Assembly (NCBI RefSeq): GCF_001522545.3
Contig: NC_031773.1
Coordinates: forward strand, 20,201,386 to 20,265,385
Source of the DNA: Parus major
Lineage: Eukaryota; Chordata; Aves; Passeriformes; Paridae
DNA: 64,000 bases
Direction: 5' to 3'
Each line of letters begins with the position of its first letter. Positions within the stretch are counted from its first letter, which is position 1. Position numbers and translations under genes: made by a program. Below the pieces are notes generated by a model that saw only the letters and a program-made list of their open reading frames with translations, did no database searches and was not told where the DNA came from. Positions 37,202-49,655 of the stretch are shown one piece after another.

Positions 37202-37778
37202 TGTGCTTTAACCCCAGCCAGCCTCCAGGTACCACACAGCTGCTCACCCACTCACCCACCACACGGCTGGGGAGGAAATCAGGAAAGTAAAACCTATACA
37301 ACTCTTGGCTTGAGATAAAGGCAGTTTAATAGAGAAAACAAAAGCTGTGCACACAAGCAGAACAAAGCTAGGAATTCTTTCACCACTTCCCATGGGCAGG
37401 CGGGTGTTCAGCCATCCCCTGGGGAGCAGGGCCCTGTCACAGCTAACAGTGACTCAGGAAGACAAATGCTATCACTTGACTCATTTTCCCCTTCCTTCTC
37501 CTTCCCTCCACTTCGTACACTGAGCACGATGCCATGTGGTCTGGAATTTCCCTTGGATCAGTCGGGATCACCTGTCCCAGCTGCGTCTCCCACCTTCCCC
37601 GGCACCTCTGGCCCCGCTGCCAACATGGCAGAAAAGGCCTTGGTTCTTCACTAGCCATGTTCAGCTGTAGAAAAAGCTTCATTATATTATCAACACTCTT
37701 TTCAGCACAAATCCAAAGCACAGCCCCACGCTAGGCTCTGTGAAGAAAATTAACTCTGCCTCAGCCAAACCCACACAC
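37202..37778 (-). mobile_element. Solo LTR of an avian ERVL-like endogenous retrovirus (copy 2)
   Basis: The same LTR family as 7268-7831, in the same (minus) orientation, about 577 bp. Its plus-strand start TGTGCTTTAACCCCAGCC and its end CAGCCAAACCCACACA are the complements of the LTR 3' and 5' ends. Shared blocks include CTTGAGATAAAGG near 37308, GCACACAAGCAGAAC, GTTCAGCCATCCCC, GCCATGTGGTCTGGAATTTCCC, CACAAATCCAAAGCACAGCCCC and GAAGAAAATTAAC. A TTTAAT at 37325-37330 gives ATTAAA on the minus strand, a plausible LTR poly-A signal that is lost in copy 1. No primer-binding site or internal retroviral coding region is recognisable beside it, and no target-site duplication is evident. Open frames here on either strand are chance frames within the LTR. 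Confidence 0.88.
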
Positions 37779-39820
37779 CTACAGACCTTCAGCAGCCACA
37801 GAGTTCCTCTCCTCCCACACACGGCGTGTCCCCACAGCCCGTGACATCTTCAGAGGCAGGAGCCAGCACCATCCCACAGGACAGACCACAAACCCTGGGG
37901 CTTACCAGAGTAACTGCAAGAGATCTGCATTTTCTGCAAAGTTAACATTACTGCCAAACGTTCTTGCATTGAAAACAGTTTGGATGAAGGATTTGGCATA
38001 ACCCCTGGCGCAATTCAAGGCATATAATTTCTCTCAATTGAACAAAGTGCTGACACAAATATTACAAGGGGTAGAACATGACCCAATAATAGTGTCTGCC
38101 TTCTCATTCAGAAAATGCTGTGGCAAATCCCTCACAGTGGCAAATCAAGATGAATTAAGGGTTTAGGACCTGACAGTGCACAAGTGTGAAAACAAGCTTC
38201 CACCCCACACAAACACTGCACTCAGCACCATGGGAGTCACACAGCAGATATTTTCAGTTTTGCAAAAGTGCATTCCTTGGTAAAAAAGCAAAGCTGATTA
38301 TTTGAACTGACCATTTCTAAAACACATTTACCAAGATTTTTTTTTTTTTTCAATGGAGCAATAAATATTTAAAATAAATGTTTCACAGTTCACAGCACAG
38401 AATTCCAGCATTCAGCTAAAAGCATTCTGCTAAAATACTGCCATCTTGCAATAAAATCTGAAGGTAAATGGACTGTTATGAACTAATCTAGTGCATTATA
38501 ATTTTGTTCTGCAACTTTGTGCTACTTTTATTAGCTCTTTCTCTTTGGCCTTCGAGGGAAAGATGTGTAATAGTGAATACTAAGAATATATGTGATGGAA
38601 AGTGAGTTTGATATATTCATTTTCTTTTCATAGCATCCCTTCTTCCTTGAAACAGTGACCTCAACTTCTATCAGCCTTCAGGACTGATTTACAGTGACTG
38701 GTTTAGGCCAGTAATATCTTAATCGCCAAAGGTTTAGAAATTCAGACAGTAGAGCAGGGGATGGCTGTCTAAAATGGTATTCATATCTCCACTCTCTACA
38801 AACTGGCCTGGAAAAATTTTGAAAATCATGATTCAACATTGAAAATTTCATGATTTCTGGAGAAAAGATGCCATTTAATGCTCTGCATTTCTGCTTCACA
38901 TCCTGTACAAAAGGCATGCAGACTTTATGAACAAAGGTTAAAATAACTGTATTTTTTTAAATGACAGATCTCTAATTCCTGTTAAATTTTTAAGATTTAC
39001 TACAGCCCTGTTGCTGTGTAAAATATTAATGAAATACTGCACATTTATCTTTTAGATGAACTTTCATTATTAGTTTTGCAAATGCCAATGAAATCTCCTG
39101 TTTCAAGATGCCTTCAGCAAACCAGGCTAACAAACAGTCATTGAGCTGCTCTCTACTGTCCTATCTCTGTGAGAAAAGATATTCCCCATGTTTGCTGATG
39201 CACAGTATCTACCCTTTACAGAAAGTCTTACTGAGTAACCATCTTGGATACTGCTGTACTGGACACATGGGAAGGAGGTACAATGTCCCTGGAGACAGTT
39301 CTCCACTGGGCAGAGAGAGCAAGGTTTTAGAGCTCTTTACTCAAAGTATTCTTCCCAATTAAAACCTTACATTTTGTCTATGACAGTATATGTCTGAGAT
39401 CTCCAGCTATACCCTCAGAGAAGAAAACTGTATTTTCATGTAGCAAGAAGAGTGAATTATCTGACTGAGGACCTTGAAATCTGCTACCACGTTCAATCTG
39501 AAAGTCTTAGCCTACAAGATCATTGCCTGGAGACATTTTTAATCTTTAATAGACACAGAAAACAAATACAGATAAAACCATCACTTCAGTAATTCAGAAA
39601 GACCATATAAACTGATACTTTAAAACCAGGAGCAGAAAAAACATATAAACCATTCTCTGAGGCATAAGAGTTCCAAACGTTTTCTGTTTTTTGGTACGGC
39701 TGAATTTTGCAATTTGAGAAAATTTTGTAAGTCAACCATTTGAACCTGAATTGTAATTTTCACAAAAAGCAATAGAAATTAACCATAACGAAATTGAGTA
39801 ATAGCTACTTGTCTAACTAA

Positions 39821-39848
39821 TAACTAATTGTCAATAACTAATTGTCAA
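39821..39848. repeat. 14-bp tandem duplication
   Basis: TAACTAATTGTCAA occurs twice in direct succession without mismatch. Confidence 0.85.
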
Positions 39849-42800
39849 ATGATTCCCATCACAAAAATAAAATAAATATCAGTGGGATGGTAAGCAGTTT
39901 CATTCTGTTTGCCAAGAGATACCCACAAAAAGGAGTGAAATACATGCAACACATACAGAGCAGAAGCAGTGTAAAGTCAGAAGTTGCAGTACTTGAGAAA
40001 CTCACTCTTCATACAAACACGAAGAAAACATCGCAAAGCCTCTTCACAACTAGCCTGTGATATTGATTTCCTTATTTTTATAATTTTTAACTTTTTCTCC
40101 CTTCTGCTAGTCTAGGTAGACTTTTTTGCAAGCAATGCACTCATAAGTAGCCCACAAACACATATTTATGGAGCAATTCTGTCCCAGTTTCTTCTTTCTG
40201 GTAAATTTCTGTCTTTTTGCATTTTTCTGAGAAAATTTCAGCCAGGAGAGTCTACATATAGGCTTAGAGAGTGTCTACCAACAGCTAAAAAGTTAGTGCT
40301 GTCTGAATAGATAAGATTACTAAAATGAAATGCAAAAATCAGGTTCAATAAATAGTCCATGCTTCACATGCTTTATACTACAAGCAATGCCACTTCCACT
40401 GGTGAATGCTCCAGGGCTTTGTAAATTGTAGACTACAACTCTCAGGTTTGGTTCTTTTGCTCTTCCTGTCAGTGAAAATAAAATTAAAATTAGCCTGCAC
40501 AATTAGTAATTCCCCACTTCATAAATAATAGTACAGAAGAGGAAGGAACTATCTTCCTGTTCATTTCTGCAAAGAAGCATCAAATGGAAAAAAAATATCA
40601 ACACCAAAGAATATTGATAAGTTAATTATTTTAACACACAGATTAATTTGGGACGACAAGAAGAAATAAGATGATAGAAACACCATCATCTATACTACTG
40701 AATTTTAGTGAATGACTGAATACAGTCAAATCCTTCTCTGAGCTCATTTCAGCAGGTTTTTATCAGCCAGAACAAATGACATCTTCAGAGGTACCTAAGT
40801 GAGCTTGGGGATAGACCAAAAAATGTATTATATGATCTCAGACAAATTTGAAAGTAAAGTGCTTAAAACCTTGCTGTGTGGTGTTGGATTGATGGGTGCA
40901 GCTCCAGCAATCACCATGCCCTCTGACTTCACACCACATCTATCTTCATCCTGCTTCAGTCAACACTGGATATTGAAACCATCCCAGCATACCTGCCTTT
41001 AATTTGCCACAGACTCCCTTATTCCAGATTAATTATTTTCAATCTTCAGGTCAGCTGTCTTATACATGAATATTAAAATTTGAAATTATGCCCTCCAGTA
41101 AGAAACTTGCATGACTTTCCAGAATAAGCAAGATTAATCAGACATGATAATTATGATAATAAATGTAATACTAACTTATCACATAAATTCAGCTAAATGA
41201 GCTCTGTGGCAATAGCAGTTAAGAATTGAGAGAAAAGGCAATGAAAATCTACATTATTGAAAATAAAACCTTCAGCAGCTGAATCAAAGCCATTTTTTAC
41301 AGTCTATATACAGTTATCTTTTATCTGTATGTCTCATGTAGAGGGAGCAAAAATACCTGAATCTAATGCCTTGTCAAGTTAACCTCAAGAGATTAAACTT
41401 TGACACAGCACAGAAAAATATAAGGTATGGAATTATTCTGACTTTCTTAGAATCAAGTATGGGCTTTTCCTGACAAAATAGTAGTAAATGCTCCATTAGA
41501 GCTCTGTTACCTGGATTCTGGTTCAGCCAAAAGGTCCCACTTAATCTGCAATTTTTTCATCATTCTGATTTTTTTTAGAGCTATGCCATTCCTAATTTCA
41601 GTTTCCTACATGCTTTTTAATGTTTAGTTTGTCTGCTGGAGGCTGAAAGAGGCACACTGTACAAACTCTGCATTTGTGTGTTTGCTAATTGATGGCACTA
41701 GAGCAAAGAGAGACCATGTATGCCATGCACTTAAAAAACTGAACCATATCTCCTTTCTGGCCCTTGTAATCCTCTCAGAAAAGATTAGCTCAGCTTCTTC
41801 AGCCCTCACACCTGATATTCCTTACTCTAACATTATTTTCCAGGTGATCAATTCAATTTCTCAGTGTTCTACAGTCTTCTTTGGTATTCTCTGTTGGAAT
41901 AGACTCTGTCCATCAATTGTTATCTCCATGTCTTCAATTTCTATCTCCACTTCATTCAATTTTAGAGTGGAGCTTTCGAAATTCTTATCACTTGTAGCTT
42001 GTCCAGCATTTTATTAATCTCTGTCATGCCCTTAATAAATGAAATGTGACATTGCACTATAGCTTAACATTTATAGACTGTGAAAACTGTGAAAACTGAA
42101 AAGGAAAAACAAGAGAAAATTTCAAAACACAGCTATTGGAAGGTGTAAGCAAACTCCTTTGAGCAGTCAGTTTTATTTATTCAGATTATCAGTGTCAGAT
42201 AAAATTAAATTTAAAGATATCAAAAGCAAACATCAAATCTTTTTATTTCCAAACTGTATTAAGAGAATTAAGAATAGTTCATCTTTGGCTATGTGAATTT
42301 ATTCCAAGTAATCTCTTCATATAAATTTAATTAACAGAAAAAATACAATGTAAGAGTCAATAAGCCACAATTTTTGTTTGCCTGATTAACTGTGTCCTCA
42401 GTATAGGAAATAAAATATGTTGATTCAAAAAATGTTTTCAAAATGACATATTTGAATTAATTAAAATTTGTGTTCATTCTCTTGAGCTTACTGTAAGAAA
42501 ACTAGATTAAAATATTTTGAACAGACTGTTTTGAATTTTTTGGAAATGTCATTTTATTTGAGAAATTAATATTTAAATCTTCAGGACTGAAAGCTCTGAG
42601 CAAGATAAAAATTAGATTTTCATCACTTGTTTTTTTCATCTGTCAGAAGTTTTGGAGAGTATTTAAATTTTTGTATTCCATTTCAAAATACATCAAAATT
42701 AAACCACAAATCCATGGCAAGACAGCAGTTTGCTCAGTTTCTTCCTCAAGGCAGATCTGCTGTAGTTTAAAAAAATGAAGACTATGGTTTGGTTCACGGC

Positions 42801-44458
42801 TACCCCCAAAACAAGAAGGTTTGTGGGCCCACATGGCTCTGCTCTCTTGCCAGGCTCCTTTGCCCTCCTCTCTGGCAGCAGGGAAGGGATTGAGCAGAAG
42901 AGTGCCTGGGCTACTCTCTCCTCTCGGTCCTCACAGGCTGTGCCAAGCCCCAAAAAGCTTCTGCCATTCGCAGTGGAGAGGTGCTGCCACACAGCAACTG
43001 AGCAGACATTTCTCCTGACAAAGGGGATGCTAAACAAGGTCAGAATGTGTCAGATGTACAACATCATCAAAACCTATTATTCTCTGACTAAGTGGAGCTA
43101 CTCTGTGTGGGAACACTGCATATTAGCATGCTTGATTGATCCATCTATAGATTGTATGTTGGCACTGGAAACTACTGCGTGGCCAGAGGCGATAGATCAA
43201 CCACTTGAGAAAGCTGTGGAATGGTCTTTGCCTTCATTAATATAATAAGGCAATATCTGCAGTCCATTACATATTCCAGTGAACCCAGAGATGTCAATAT
43301 TGATGCTTTAAAAATCCGGTATGCTGAAGGGATGTCACATATCAACATTTTGTAAAAGGGGCATTATATGCTGAACAATACAGAGGTTATGCTGCAAAGC
43401 AATAGAAAAATCCAACATCAGCAGTGCTCTTCCATACAACTGTGCTTCTTAGGAGCAGCTCATCATTCTGCTCTAATGAAGGAGGATAGTCAAGACAATG
43501 CAGCTTTCCTTCACCCTGAAACAGGCGAATAGAGAAAGCAAAATTAGTATCCTTGAGCAATTAAATTTATCCATGATGTTGTTGTTCCTACTATGCCATT
43601 TATGTTCTGCTTCTTCCACCAAAATTTTGGAGATGAAAGAGTATGTATGTTTTTTTTCTATGCTACCCACTTCTTAAATAGCCTGTGATTTTAAATTGCA
43701 AAAAATCCAATGAGATAGGTAACACTAGCTAACATCCAACACAGGAAGAACTTTTAATTTTGTTAAAATACCTCTGAAAATTATTTTTGTTATTAATTTA
43801 TAATGTCATCATTGTTACTTGAGTGGAACAAAATAATCAGGTTAATTTTTCTTCTCCAAAATATAATTTCAAAAATTCCAAAATTTCACAAGCTTTGAGA
43901 AACTAAGATACATCAGGTTTTTTGCTCTATGAATCCTATTCTGTTCTGTTCTAGAGAGTTAAAACAATATGTAAATATCTAAAGTATTTTGATTTTGTAT
44001 TTTGCTGTTTAAAAAGGTTCATACCAAAAGAAAAACCTTCTCAGTTAATGTCTTTACACTCACTAATGCATTTGTTTTAAAGAGACCAGGATTTAATCAA
44101 TAACTGTCTACACACAAAAGCTATCTCTGCAGAGCACGCAAGGACAGCTGCAAACCAAAGGAGCTGTGCAAGAATACAGAGAGTGGTGGTCAGCCATACA
44201 ATTCATATGGTCTCTCACTGATTGAAGACAAAAAAATCCATTTCCCAGGACAGGAAACATTACCCTCTCACATGCATGAAGTAGCAGTGTGAGGTGTGGT
44301 ATCTCCAACCTCTCTCCAGCCTCAGGCACCTCTAACGCCACAGTGGACTGGAGGGGAAACAATAGAAAGCAAGCAGTATTCATCAATATCAAAACAACAG
44401 TGAAGGCTTCACAGCCAGGGGAATAGCTCCAGATTCAGGAATGTCATGGTCATTTTTG

Positions 44459-44491
44459 AAAAGAAAAAAAAAAATAAAAAAATAAAAAAAT
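44459..44491. repeat. A-rich low-complexity tract
   Basis: Runs of A broken by one G and three T, ending AATAAAAAAATAC. A nearby pure run of 15 A lies at 45156-45170. Confidence 0.85.
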
Positions 44492-47400
44492 ACAGATCTT
44501 GAGGACTAGAGAGGTGCCTGAAGCTAGAAATTCAGTGAAAGGGGAATGGCAGCTAGTACTGGGAGCCAGAGAGGAAACTAAGCCAAAACGGAACAGTGAC
44601 AGCTTTCATGCAACTCATACAGGCTCTTTTCCAACAAAATAACCTTTTCTGCTTAATTTAATCATCCAAATGAAATGAATAATAAGGGTGGGGGAGGGTA
44701 ATTGCCTGGGTCAAGAATATCATGGACAATGGAAACTTACTGGACTTAGATGCTGGGGTTTTTTTTTTCCCCATTGTAATTTTCCTTCCTTTAAGGCAAG
44801 GATGGAAGAAGAATAGGAGGGGATCAATGTAAAGTGTGCTGAGGAGCAGACAGCTCTTTGCCATTGGGATGCTTCGGTGTCTGTGTGGCCAAGAGAATGA
44901 AAGGGTCACATTGAGCAGGAGGGGAAGCAGGGGAGGGACTTGATAGCCATTAGGGCCATTATTTCCACCTTCATGATGAATAGTCAAACTCAGGAAAAGG
45001 GAAAATAGCATGAAACCCCCATTGTTGTGCAACAGCAGGGCAGCAAGATGGATGAGCTGGCTACAGCTAACACTGACCCTGCCATCAGACAGTGAAATTG
45101 GTAGACAAGTATTCCCAGCTGTTCAAAAATATCATTGCAGCAGCAAGAAAAGCAGAAAAAAAAAAAAAAATCCTCTTCCATCTCTTCTGCCTTAGCTTCT
45201 GACTGTGAGGATAGAAATAACACTGAAAAATATGTGTAAAAGAAAAATAAAGAATGACTTCTTGTAGGCAAGTGTTGAAGAGTTAATGCACACCAAAATG
45301 TATGCTTTATTCATGCAAATATTTTTAGTGGCAAGTTCTGAGACTGTTGGTCTCATGTTCCCTTGCAGATTATTGTATGACCTAAATAACTCTTGAAAGG
45401 AAAGTGTAGATACATTGGACTATAATGACAATGCCTGTAAAAATCATGTTATCATGGATCCATGTTTTTTTACTCTTTAAATTATTATGAGGTGAAAATT
45501 TGTAGCATAAAAAGTGTGTAGAACAAGAAAATAAAAATCCCTCTTAGGCCCTAAGAAGGGATTCACCTCACTTAAATTTGTATATTTGAAAGGCTGAAAT
45601 ATCAAATCTCTCTATTCTCAGAGGTACCACTGTATGATAAAACTTTAAAATGGTTCAGATTAATTTAGATAAATTTTCTCCTGGAATTTCCCCTGTTTAT
45701 CCAATGAGTCCAGAGGGAGGATACATAAGTAACATATAAATATCCTTTTAAAAGGATAAAGTTTTGTGAGATTATTCCATCATAAGCATCAGCTGAATGT
45801 TACATGCAATGGCATATCTCAAAGAACCTTCTTATTAAATCATATAAATTATCTTCTACTTCCTATAAAAACAGTAATACACTAGTTCTGTATATAAGTA
45901 TTTTTCAGAGGGGATTGGAAAAAATCACTGCCTTTGCAACAACAGAACTGAGAAAATAAGAAAGCAAAGTTTGTTGTACTAAATAAAATGTGATAATTCC
46001 ATAAGTGCTATCTAACATTTATTTAACAAGGAAACCTTTTGACATAAAAATCATTGCCTTGAGGAGGAAACTTCTGAGCACTGCCAAACTGAGCTCTGAA
46101 TTACCCAAATGTGCAAGCAAACACTACTGTGGGGTTTTCTGGACATAGAAGCATACAATGCCATGGCAAAAATGGTGTATAAACATGTTTTCTACCTGTT
46201 TTGAAACATTATTGCTTCAGCTAAACAAAATCCAGTGGAGAAGGCTTTTGTTTTTATTTTTCTTTAGTAAGACCCCCTCTGTTTCCTTACAGACAAAGCA
46301 ATATGATTCATCTGTGCTGTTGAATTATTTCTAGCTCACCAAACAAAGTCACTGGTTTTTTTCATGTTTATATAGAGTTCAAAAGCTCCTGCAGACCATT
46401 GAGAGCCTTCTTGAGTCTCCCAGTAGCCAATATGTCTTTTGTTTGAACAAAAACACAGTCCTGATTGTCACTTTGGGAACAGGCATCCCTTTCTTTATCA
46501 TCATGCCCAGATATTATTGCTCATCTTTTCCAAAGCATTTTGATCCAAAATACCATGTGGGAGGAAATAAAAAGACTCAGCAGGAGACGGCTGCTAAGGA
46601 TGTAGTTGCAGACTGAATTTTCTGCTTTTTATAAATTCAAATCAGATTATTTACACAGGGTGTTCAAATGATGGTCAAACATGTAAGCACTCAGAAGTTC
46701 AGTTAGGATCAGCTCCCAGAATTTGCTTAACCACATTATAATACTTCCATTCCTCCTGTGTGCAATCTTATGTGACTCCTGACTGAAATACTGTACCAGC
46801 TCTTTCAGCTTCAACATTGTTTTCTTTAAGGGGACATTTTAAATGCTTATATTAAAGCTTATAACATTGCTAGTTCCATGAATGCTGTCCTTTTTACGGT
46901 CATGGTTCCCAATTCCATACTATGGGCAGGCAGGTTTCATGTGTGACAATCCCCTTCCTTCACTGCAGTCACTACACTTTCTCCCTCCATGAGCTGCAGC
47001 AGTGGCAGCTGCTCCCTGTGCTGGCAGATCACAGCCCTCTCTCTGTTCAAATCACACACACACGTGCCTTTTTTACTTCTTCTTCAGTGAGGATCACAAT
47101 CCACCTCAGTAACTCCCAGAGTCCCTGTGCCGTGTAAACTCACACTGGAAGAGAGAATGGGAAAGGAACTGGGGATGGGAACTGAGCTGAGAGGTGTTCT
47201 TCTTCTCAGTCGCTTTTACATAGCCCAAGCATGTAGCACAGTTCAACAGACGAAGCTCTGCCTTGATTATTCAGAAAACTGTATTTTGATATATATCTCC
47301 AGAAGTCTGCCCATAAAAAAATCTAATGATTCAGCAGCAGTGCAAATTATAGGGACATGCAGAAAACAGAGGGAAAAATTCAGTCATTCTTTTGTTACCT

Positions 47401-47576
47401 GATAGTTTTCTCATTTGTTCTGCCTGCCCTTTGCCTCATCTGGACCCTCTTCCTTTCTTTTGGCATTTATCTACCTCTGAACTCTCCAGTTTGCTCCTCT
47501 GACTGTCTGTTAATGTACACAAGAGCTACTTGAGCACTTATCTTCAAGACAGCAGTACTTTTGAAGACCTTTTGCC

Positions 47577-48001
47577 ATGAGGCTGGAGCCCCTCTCCTAT
47601 TAATACAAGCTGAGAATTGGTGTTGTTCAGCCTGGAGAAGAAAAGGCCCTGGAGAGACCTTGGAGCAGTCTTCCAGCCCTGCAAGAGAGCTGGAGAGGGA
47701 CTGTATAACAAGGGCATGTAGTGATAGGACAAGGGGGGATGGCTTTAAACTGAAAGAGGGTAGGTTTATATTAGACATTAGCAACAAATTTTTGACTGTG
47801 ACGGTGGTGAGATACTGGAACAGGTTGCCCAGACAAGTTACGGATATCCCATCAGTGGAATAATGTTTAAAGTCAGAACAGACGAGGCACTGAGCAACCT
47901 GTGTTGCAATCCAGTGTCCCTGATCATGACAGGGAATTTGGAACTAGGTGACCTTACAGGTCCCTTCCAACCCAAACCATTCTATGATTAAATGATTCTA
48001 A
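47577..48001 (+). mobile_element. CR1 LINE 3' fragment, about 425 bp
   Basis: It starts in the RT C-terminal coding region (GAGGCTGGAGCCCCTCTCC, then TGTTCAGCCTGGAGAAGAAA). It continues through ACTGTATAACAAGGGCATGT, AGTGATAGGACAAGGGG and GGCTTTAAACTGAAAGAGGG, into a frame reading [18 protein letters not shown] and [17 protein letters not shown]. The 3' UTR contains GGTGACCTTACAGGTCCCTT and CCAACCCAAACCATTCTATG and ends with the degenerate octamer repeats ATTCTATGATTAAATGATTCT. It belongs to the same ATTCTATG-tailed CR1 lineage as the copy at 24 kb. It is 5'-truncated, with a premature stop before the normal end of ORF2. Confidence 0.93.
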
Positions 48002-49361
48002 AAATGCAAGTTATCTGAGGGGAAAATTATATAATAAGTGAAAAATCTGATCAGTCCCTCAGTCTGTAATGCCCACTTGTAGTTTCCAAAAGTTGTTATG
48101 ACTCTGAACAACCTCACCTAAATTCATTTGGTATTGAATAGGGTATTGGAATAAATCAGCTCCAGAGGTTCTTTCCAGCACAATTTTTATCTACCCTAGA
48201 AACAGAGGTTATCACTCTAATAAGTAATTGTTCAGCAATATTATGAGAACAGAAGCCTCACCATTCTCTTAGCAGTGGCTGTAACACTGAAGATATTACC
48301 TCAGCTTTTTTTTTTAAAAAAAAGATTGACCTGCATTGTGGTTTCAGAATGGAAAAATAATATAAATTTGTCATTGTAGAACAAAGCAATCATTCACTTG
48401 CTTCACTGCCCCAGTTATGACAATGGCTACTAAGTATACAGTAGGATGACTGCATGAAAAGGACTTCTAAGCTCTATTTAAAGGTTTTGTTTTCAGGTTT
48501 AAAATTACAGACAATTTTCTTCAGTCTTGTATAAATTTATGCTAATGGTTATCCATTTAAAATCATATCAATTTCATTAGAAGCTTCATGTCTACCTACA
48601 TTAAAATAAGTTGTTTATGGCAAAAGCCAATACAAGATCCAATAAGTCCCTGAATAATTCAACAGTATATCCCACATATCCACTATGTAGATGACAAAAG
48701 TTTCTAATTCAGCAGAAAAATACCCCCAAACCTCCAGACAAACTCATCAATATGATGGCTCTATCTCAAAAAACATGAATAGATTTTGCTCATAAAGCAC
48801 TTGTGTGTACTTTTCTGTGCAAGTGTGAGGAGAACCAACCATACTGATAGTTTTCCAAAAGCTGAAGTCTTATAAATGCCCAACCTAGATTTATGCTGCT
48901 AAATAAAAGTAGAAAATTAAACCTCAGAAGATTGTACAATGAAAGGCTCATTGCATTTGCCTAGCAAATATCATGAAATGAGCTTAGCTTGTTTTAAGAT
49001 GAGCTGCTTCATTTCATGATGTAGTCAGGCAGCAGTTGCTTTGCCATCTGAAGAGACCCTGAACATGAGCTCAGGATTAAAAATAAAATAGACTGAGAGC
49101 AGAGAAGGTAATACTGCCATGGCTCCATGGAAAAATTATTTAGGGCAATCATTTGTAATTTGTATAACACCTTGAAATAATATATTCTTCTCTATGTGTA
49201 ATAGGTAATACTTAGTGCCTTTTATTTTGATTTACCTAGTCCTTTGACTCTGATAATGGTGCCTTTGGTGACCTTTACACAGACTGCTAGATTTCTTGGA
49301 TGTGGGCAGGCTCCCTTTTTCATAGAGACAAATTTCCCCTTCCAACAGTTGTAAAAAAAGG
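48002..49361. other. Spacer between two CR1 copies, with one strong hairpin
   Basis: No gene recognised. A T8/A8 run lies near 48307-48323 and a strong stem-loop at 48958-49031 is described separately. Confidence 0.7.
48958..49031 (+). other. Strong stem-loop, pre-miRNA-like in size
   Basis: ATCATGAAATGA (48970-48981) pairs perfectly with TCATTTCATGAT (49009-49020). The stem continues inward, after small bulges, as GC with GC (48982-48983, 49006-49007) and AGCT with AGCT (48986-48989, 49002-49005), around a loop of about 10-12 nt. Outside the main stem, after an internal loop, TGCCT (48958-48962) pairs with AGGCA (49027-49031). The whole fold is 74 nt. Size and shape fit a microRNA precursor or a palindromic remnant of a small DNA transposon. 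The seed does not match a microRNA that I recognise. The fold is seen; transcription and processing are not. Confidence 0.3.
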
Positions 49362-49655
49362 TATCACAGATTCACAGAGTGACAGAATGGTTTGGGTTGG
49401 AAGGGATGTCTGGAGACCAGCTAGTCCAACCCTCCTGCAGAGCTGCTTTCCAGCAGGTCAGCCCCTAGCCTGTACAGGGTTATTCCTCCCTGGAGGCAGG
49501 ACCTCGCACTTGCCTTTGCTGAACTTCACTAGGTTCCTTTTGTCCAGTTCCCTATCCTGGACAGTTCTCCTTGAATGGCAGCACAGCCTTCTGGTCTGTC
49601 AGTCGCTTCTCACACTTTTCTATCAACTCTCCTAGAAGCAAAGTTGATGACTTTG
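49362..49655 (-). mobile_element. CR1 LINE 3' fragment with internal deletion, about 290 bp
   Basis: On the plus strand it starts with ATCACAGATTCACAGAGTGA, then ATGGTTTGGGTTGGAAGGGA and GGAGACCAGCTAGTCCAACC, the complement of the CR1 3' end. It then jumps to GAGCTGCTTTCCAGCAGGTC, CAGGGTTATTCCTCCC and TTGCCTTTGCTGAACTTCAC. GAATGGCAGCACAGCCTTCT and ATCAACTCTCCTAGAAGCAA follow, which are complements of CR1 ORF2 further upstream. The usual 3' segment between these blocks is missing, so the element carries an internal deletion. The sense strand is minus. The 111-codon plus-strand frame over it is a shadow. Confidence 0.9.

Larger units (their letters stand above)
37779..47576. other. Unique DNA, no gene seen
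   Basis: The first ~130 bp after the LTR are GC-rich (CACACGGCGTGTCCCCACAG and similar) and unassigned; the rest is mostly AT-rich. It includes a T run near 38338, a 14-bp tandem duplication at 39821-39848, a GC-rich patch with the longest open frame of the window (42775-43245), A-rich tracts at 44459-44491 and 45156-45170, and many short chance frames. Confidence 0.65.

Noticed and set aside
37443..37734. Overlapping 60- to 92-codon frames on both strands
   Set aside because: They fall inside the solo LTR, which is non-coding; GC-rich composition lengthens chance frames.
7268..37778. One provirus bounded by the two LTRs
   Set aside because: The interval is about 30 kb, three or more times a provirus, and contains no retroviral gag, pol or env remnant or primer-binding site.
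44658..45032. 124-codon minus-strand frame
   Set aside because: Runs through low-complexity A/T- and purine-rich DNA and resembles no known protein.
49300..49635. 111-codon plus-strand frame
   Set aside because: It lies almost wholly over the minus-strand CR1 fragment and is its antisense shadow.
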